Shown here: positions 60,209-64,000 of the stretch, piece after piece | Position numbering within the stretch: the stretch's first letter is position 1 | Layout of the letters: each line of letters opens with the position of its first letter | DNA from: Brytella acorum | GTDB lineage: Bacteria > Pseudomonadota > Alphaproteobacteria > Acetobacterales > Acetobacteraceae | Length of the DNA stretch: 64,000 nt | Direction of reading: 5' to 3' | Assembly: GCF_029309905.1 (NCBI RefSeq) | Contig: NZ_JARBJP010000001.1 | Location: 62,001 to 126,000 of the forward strand | Notes under the pieces: model-generated | Seen by the model: only the letters and a program-made list of their open reading frames with translations | What the model was told of the DNA's origin: nothing | The model's database searches: none | Made by a program: the position numbers and the translations under genes

Positions 60209-61180
60209 GTGCGTATTGCGTCTCCCGCCATTGAAGTCGAAAACCTCCGCAAGATCTATCGCGTTCGTGAGGGCGGAAGCTGGCGTGGACGCACGCGTGA
60301 GATCGTCGCGCTCGACGGCATCTCCTTTGCGGTTCCGAGAGGCCAGATTGCGGGGTTCATCGGGCCGAACGGCGCGGGAAAATCGACGGCCATCAAGATC
60401 CTGTCCGGCATTCTGCGGCCCAGTTCGGGCCTCGTGCGCGTCGGCGATCTTATCCCCTGGGAAAACCGCATCGCGCATGTGGCGCGGATCGGCGTGGTGT
60501 TCGGCCAGCGGACGCAGCTCTGGTGGGATCTTTCGGTCGGCGAGGGGCTGGCGCTTCTGCGCGATATCTACGGCGTGGAGCCGGATCGTTTCGCGCGTAA
60601 CCGTGCCCGACTGGCCGATGCACTGGACCTGCACGCGATCATGGATCAGTCGGTCCGCCAGCTTTCGCTCGGGCAGCGGATGCGCGCGGAAATCGCCGCG
60701 GCGCTGATCCACGATCCGGAAGTCCTGATTCTCGACGAGCCGACGATCGGCCTCGATGCGCCCTCCAAGCTCGCCGTGCGGGCCTTCGTGCGCGACCTGC
60801 GCCGCGAGCAGGGCACGACGGTCCTGCTCACGACGCACGACATGCACGATATCGAGGCGCTGGCCGAGCGCGTCATCGTGATCGGGCATGGGCGCATCCT
60901 CGCGGACAGCCCGTTCGAAGCGCTCCGTGCGACCACGTTGTCCGAACGACGGCTCGAGGTCGATTTCATCGGCACGCCACCGGTGTTCGACCTGCCGCCG
61001 GGCGCCAAGGAAACCGAACGCGACGGCAGAAGCGTGACGATCACCTTCGACCCACGGCAGATACCCGCACCCGCCCTGGTCGCGCATCTGGGCGCGCTGG
61101 CGGGGCTGGATGATCTGCGGATCGGACGTCCCGCGATCGAAGAAATCATCACCCGATTTTACGCCGATCACGCATCGTGA
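60209..61180 (+). CDS. ABC transporter ATPase of an ABC-2 exporter
   Basis: 323 residues, GTG start. Walker A GFIGPNGAGKSTAIK. It has the group-specific early insert RVREGGSWRGRTREIVALDG and GVVFGQRTQLWWDLSV after the Q-loop. Signature LSLGQRMRAEIAAAL, Walker B VLILDEPTIGLD, switch His in LLTTHDMHD. A ~90-residue C-terminal domain follows. This belongs to the uncharacterised ATPase group that always pairs with two six-segment permeases. The stop overlaps the first permease start by 4 bp. Substrate unknown. Confidence 0.9.
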   Translation: MRIASPAIEVENLRKIYRVREGGSWRGRTREIVALDGISFAVPRGQIAGFIGPNGAGKSTAIKILSGILRPSSGLVRVGDLIPWENRIAHVARIGVVFGQRTQLWWDLSVGEGLALLRDIYGVEPDRFARNRARLADALDLHAIMDQSVRQLSLGQRMRAEIAAALIHDPEVLILDEPTIGLDAPSKLAVRAFVRDLRREQGTTVLLTTHDMHDIEALAERVIVIGHGRILADSPFEALRATTLSERRLEVDFIGTPPVFDLPPGAKETERDGRSVTITFDPRQIPAPALVAHLGALAGLDDLRIGRPAIEEIITRFYADHAS

Positions 61181-62001
61181 AGCCGCGCGCCTATCTCACC
61201 GCCTTCGGGCTGCAATGGAAGATCGGTCTGCGCTACCGGATCGCGGTGGTCGCGGGACTGGTCGCCCAGATGTGGTTCGGAGCGATTTCGCTGATGGCCT
61301 ACGCCGCCGTCTATCACCACGCGCCCGACGTGGGTGCGCCGCTGACGCTGCGTCAGGCCATGACCTACACATGGCTCCAGCAGTCGCTCTTCACGCTCCT
61401 GCCGCTCGGCTGCCTGCCTGCCGTGGGCGATGCCGCGCGGACCGGCGCGATCATCTACGACCTGCTCCGTCCCGTCGATCTGTGGAACTGGTGGCTTTCG
61501 GCGAGCCTGGCCCGGCTTCTGGGCAACGCCGTGCCGCGCGCCGTGCTGCTGGCCTGTGTGGCCGGGCCTCTCGCGGCGCTGGCCGGACTCGGCGCATGGA
61601 GTCTCGCGCCTCCGGCTTCTCCGGGAGCCGCGTTGCTGGCGGCTGCGTCCTTTGCGCTGGGCGCCCTTTTGTCGGCAACGATCGTCATGCTGTGGAACGT
61701 CATGACGGCGCGGACGCTCTCGCCGCTGGGAAGCTACGCCATCGGCACGCCGCTGGCCGTCCTGCTGTCGGGGATGCTCCTGCCGCTGCCGCTCTATCCG
61801 GAATGGGCGCGGATCGTTCTGGTCCTTCAGCCTTTCGCCGGGATCACGGATATTCCCATCCGTCTTTATCTTGGCGCGTCGCTTCCCGGCGGTCCCCTCG
61901 GAGCGCTCGGCGTTCAGATTTTCTGGCTCGTCGCGATGACGCTTGGCGGCAGGCTATGGATGCGCCGGATCATCGATCGGCTGGAGGTGCAAGGTGCATA
62001 A
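61177..62001 (+). CDS. ABC-2 permease, first of pair
   Basis: 274 residues, GTG start overlapping the ATPase stop. Six predicted membrane segments, beginning FGLQWKIGLRYRIAVVAGL and with YDLLRPVDLWNWWLSASLARLLGN after segment two, the conserved cytoplasmic loop of this permease group. With the next gene it should form a heterodimeric channel for the ATPase upstream. It overlaps the second permease by 8 bp. Confidence 0.85.
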   Translation: MKPRAYLTAFGLQWKIGLRYRIAVVAGLVAQMWFGAISLMAYAAVYHHAPDVGAPLTLRQAMTYTWLQQSLFTLLPLGCLPAVGDAARTGAIIYDLLRPVDLWNWWLSASLARLLGNAVPRAVLLACVAGPLAALAGLGAWSLAPPASPGAALLAAASFALGALLSATIVMLWNVMTARTLSPLGSYAIGTPLAVLLSGMLLPLPLYPEWARIVLVLQPFAGITDIPIRLYLGASLPGGPLGALGVQIFWLVAMTLGGRLWMRRIIDRLEVQGA

Positions 62002-62824
62002 CGCCAAAAGCCGTAACGCGAGCGTCAGCGGCCTGGCGCTCTATCGGCGCATGGCCTGGGCTTCGATCGTCGCCCAGCTGCGCTATCCCGGCACGTTTTT
62101 CCTCCAGATGACGGGTAACTTCGTCACCACCCTGCTCGGGTTCTTCGGCATATGGAGCCTTTTCCAGCGTTTCGGCAGTATTGGCGGATGGGATCTTGGC
62201 GCCGTGGCCGTGCTGTACGGGCTGGTGAATGTGGCTTTTTCCGTGTCGGAGACGCTGGGGCGCGGTTTTGAGGTGTTCGGCGGAGAATATGTCCGCACCG
62301 GTCAGTTTGACCGGCTTCTTCTGCGTCCGCGTCCGACCCTTCTGCTGCTGCTCGGGCACGAACTGCGTCTGCGTCCCATCGGACGGTTCCTTCAGGGAGC
62401 CTTCGTTCTCGGGGCCGGATTATGGCTCGCGCCGCATGTGTCCTGGAGCGCCGTGTGGCTGGTGCCATGGGCGATCACGGGCGGGGCCGCCATGTTCCTC
62501 GGCGTGCTGATCGGTCAGGCGGCGCTGTGCTTCAAGACGGTCGAGGGGCTGGAGGTCGTCAACGTGCTGACCTATGGCGGCGTCGAAGCGGGGCAGTATC
62601 CGCTGACGATGTTCTCGCGCTGGCTGCGGCGTTTTCTCACATGGGGGCTGCCGCTGGCGGGCGTGTGCTATTATCCCGCGCTCGCCATGCTGGCGCATCC
62701 TGATCCGCTCGGCATGCCGCTCGCCTTCGGAATGGTCTCGCCCGCGATGGGTTTCGTCTTCCTGGGCCTCATGATCTGGGTCTGGCGCAAAGGTGTCGCG
62801 TCCTACGTCTCCAGCGGGAGCTGA
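61994..62824 (+). CDS. ABC-2 permease, second of pair
   Basis: 276 residues from the GTG at 61994, preceded by ctggagg; the frame is open further upstream but that would overlap the first permease deeply. Six membrane segments. The conserved loop GEYVRTGQFDRLLLRPRPTL follows segment two, as in the partner permease. GGVEAGQYPLTMFSRWLRRFLTW lies before the last segments. It completes a three-gene ABC-2 export operon. Its stop abuts the convergent dioxygenase gene. Confidence 0.85.
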   Translation: MHNAKSRNASVSGLALYRRMAWASIVAQLRYPGTFFLQMTGNFVTTLLGFFGIWSLFQRFGSIGGWDLGAVAVLYGLVNVAFSVSETLGRGFEVFGGEYVRTGQFDRLLLRPRPTLLLLLGHELRLRPIGRFLQGAFVLGAGLWLAPHVSWSAVWLVPWAITGGAAMFLGVLIGQAALCFKTVEGLEVVNVLTYGGVEAGQYPLTMFSRWLRRFLTWGLPLAGVCYYPALAMLAHPDPLGMPLAFGMVSPAMGFVFLGLMIWVWRKGVASYVSSGS

Positions 62825-63508
62825 TCAGAGTTCCGCCCATTGCCGCAGCAGATTGTGATAGGTCGAGGTGATGCCCAGCACGGCGGAGTGGTCGTCGGGC
62901 AGCGACTTGCGCATCTCGATGATCGAACAGTCGAAATCGTAGAGCAGCCGACGTTTCGTATCGTCGCGCACCATGGACTGCGTCCAGAAGAAGGACGCCC
63001 AGCGACTGCCGCGCGTCACGGGCGAGACGCTGTGCAGGCTCGTGGACGGATAAAGCACCAGCCCGCCCGCCGGGAAGCGGACGCGCTGCGTGCCGTAGGT
63101 GTCTTCGATGATGAGTTCGCCGCCATCATACTCGTCGAGATCGGTCAGGAAGAGCGTCGAGGAGACATCCGTGCGAATGCGAAAGCCGGTTCCGGGAATG
63201 GGCCGGATCGCATTGTCCACATGCGCGCGGAAGTGCATGCCTTCGTCATAGCGGTTGAACAGGGGCGGAAAGACCCGCATCGGCAGGGCCGCGCTGTTGA
63301 ATGTCGGATTGCGGCCCAGTGCGCGCAGGATGATATCGCCCAGTTCGCGCGCGGTGGCGGACTCCGCGGGGATCTGAAGGTTCTTTTTCGCCATGGCCGA
63401 TTGCTGCCCGGCCGTCACCTTGCCGTCCACCCACTCCGTTGCCGCCAGTCGCGCCCGGCAGTGCGCCAGTTCGTCAGGTGTCAGGACATTCGGGATATGG
63501 ACGAGCAT
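62825..63508 (-). CDS. PKHD-type Fe(II)/2-oxoglutarate dioxygenase (PiuC/YbiX family)
   Basis: 227 residues from the ATG at 63508, the standard size of the family; the frame extends to 63613 without protein-like sequence. Iron ligands are visible as HVD in [12 protein letters not shown] and the distal His in [15 protein letters not shown], with the 2-oxoglutarate Arg in TRGSR. The family is iron-regulated and usually sits beside a TonB-dependent siderophore receptor. Here no receptor is adjacent, and the only receptor in the window is the fecA relic. Likely role in iron uptake or siderophore modification. Confidence 0.9.
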   Translation of the reverse strand: MLVHIPNVLTPDELAHCRARLAATEWVDGKVTAGQQSAMAKKNLQIPAESATARELGDIILRALGRNPTFNSAALPMRVFPPLFNRYDEGMHFRAHVDNAIRPIPGTGFRIRTDVSSTLFLTDLDEYDGGELIIEDTYGTQRVRFPAGGLVLYPSTSLHSVSPVTRGSRWASFFWTQSMVRDDTKRRLLYDFDCSIIEMRKSLPDDHSAVLGITSTYHNLLRQWAEL

Positions 63509-63679
63509 GGCCTCATCTCTCTTCTGGCGCGCGGGGTTCGTGCCCGCGTGGCTCCGTGGCAGTGCGTCGGTCCTCACATGGTCGTGACCGAAGCCTGTCT
63601 CAAAGCGCATCACGGCACATTGTGCAACTGATTATCACTTGCCGCATGAGCGCGGGAGATCACGTCAGGGAATGTTCTC

Positions 63680-64000
63680 TCAGGGAATGTCCTTGAGGAA
63701 GGCGAGCATCAGTTCGGAGAAGCGCTGGGGATTTTCGGCATGGAGCCAGTGTCCGACGCCGGGAATGGTCTCGAGGCGGTAATGCGGGAACAGCCGCGCC
63801 ATCACGGGATAATGTTCGGGGCGGATATAGGGTGAGCGCTCGCCCCGGATGAAGAGCGTCGGGCCGTTATAAACATGCCCTTCGGGCACATAGGGCCAGT
63901 TCTCGATGTTGGGCATCGAATCGACGATTTCCTGCAAGCCGATTTCCCATCCCGGCGGATCGTCAAGGCGCAGATTCTGGAGCATCAGATTGCGCATGTC
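63680..64000 (-). CDS. alpha/beta-hydrolase, C-terminal part (5' end outside window)
   Basis: The minus-strand frame is open to the window edge, giving about 107 residues of a C-terminus. TLFIRGERSPYIRPEHYPVM holds the position of the acid residue, and IPGVGHWLHAENPQRFSELML gives the catalytic His with the usual ending of the fold. This resembles the esterase YbfF / epoxide-hydrolase-like group. The nucleophile elbow lies upstream, outside the window. Specific substrate cannot be stated. Confidence 0.85.
   Translation of the reverse strand, partial: DMRNLMLQNLRLDDPPGWEIGLQEIVDSMPNIENWPYVPEGHVYNGPTLFIRGERSPYIRPEHYPVMARLFPHYRLETIPGVGHWLHAENPQRFSELMLAFLKDIP

Overview
The window reads as chromosome of an acetic acid bacterium (family Acetobacteraceae). 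It has high-GC alphaproteobacterial coding, malate:quinone oxidoreductase instead of malate dehydrogenase, and an AarC-type succinyl-CoA:acetate CoA-transferase instead of succinyl-CoA synthetase. It also has an AIDA-repeat/Hint protein and IS5-type relics. An intact sdhCDAB argues against Gluconobacter, which lacks succinate dehydrogenase; Acetobacter, Komagataeibacter, Asaia or Kozakia relatives fit better. The genus is inference.

Layout. 1-2246: end of a FUSC-type exporter and its NodT-like outer-membrane lipoprotein. 2381-18327: an envelope efflux locus. A histidine kinase and an NtrC-like response regulator (lacking GAFTGA) are read leftward. Read rightward are a membrane-fusion adaptor, one MacB/LolD-type ATPase, four tandem paralogous FtsX/MacB permeases and a TolC channel. 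18328-19387: AT-rich non-coding DNA ahead of a 1187-residue AIDA-repeat/Hint protein (19388-22951). 23087-26327: a decayed patch with IS5 transposase relics at both ends, an intact MgtC-like gene, and broken remains of a fecI-fecR-fecA iron-uptake cassette. 26375-28617: a NatAB-like ABC exporter.

29326-52021 is the metabolic core, a nearly complete TCA cycle in one locus. gltA-acnA-aarC and then mqo run left from a shared intergenic region; sucA-sucB-lpd-icd run right. A LysR regulator, sdhCDAB, maeA and fumC follow. With AarC turning succinyl-CoA plus acetate into succinate plus acetyl-CoA, and Mqo passing malate electrons to quinone, every step of an acetate-consuming cycle is encoded here without sucCD or mdh.

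52079-57101 is a glycerol regulon (glpR, glpD, glpF, glpK) with a GlpR-like palindrome before glpD, closed by a 16-bp perfect inverted repeat. The rest holds zapE, an unrecognised secreted 460-residue protein, a three-gene ABC-2 exporter, a PiuC/YbiX-type dioxygenase and the end of an alpha/beta hydrolase cut by the window edge. No rRNA, tRNA or CRISPR array was seen.
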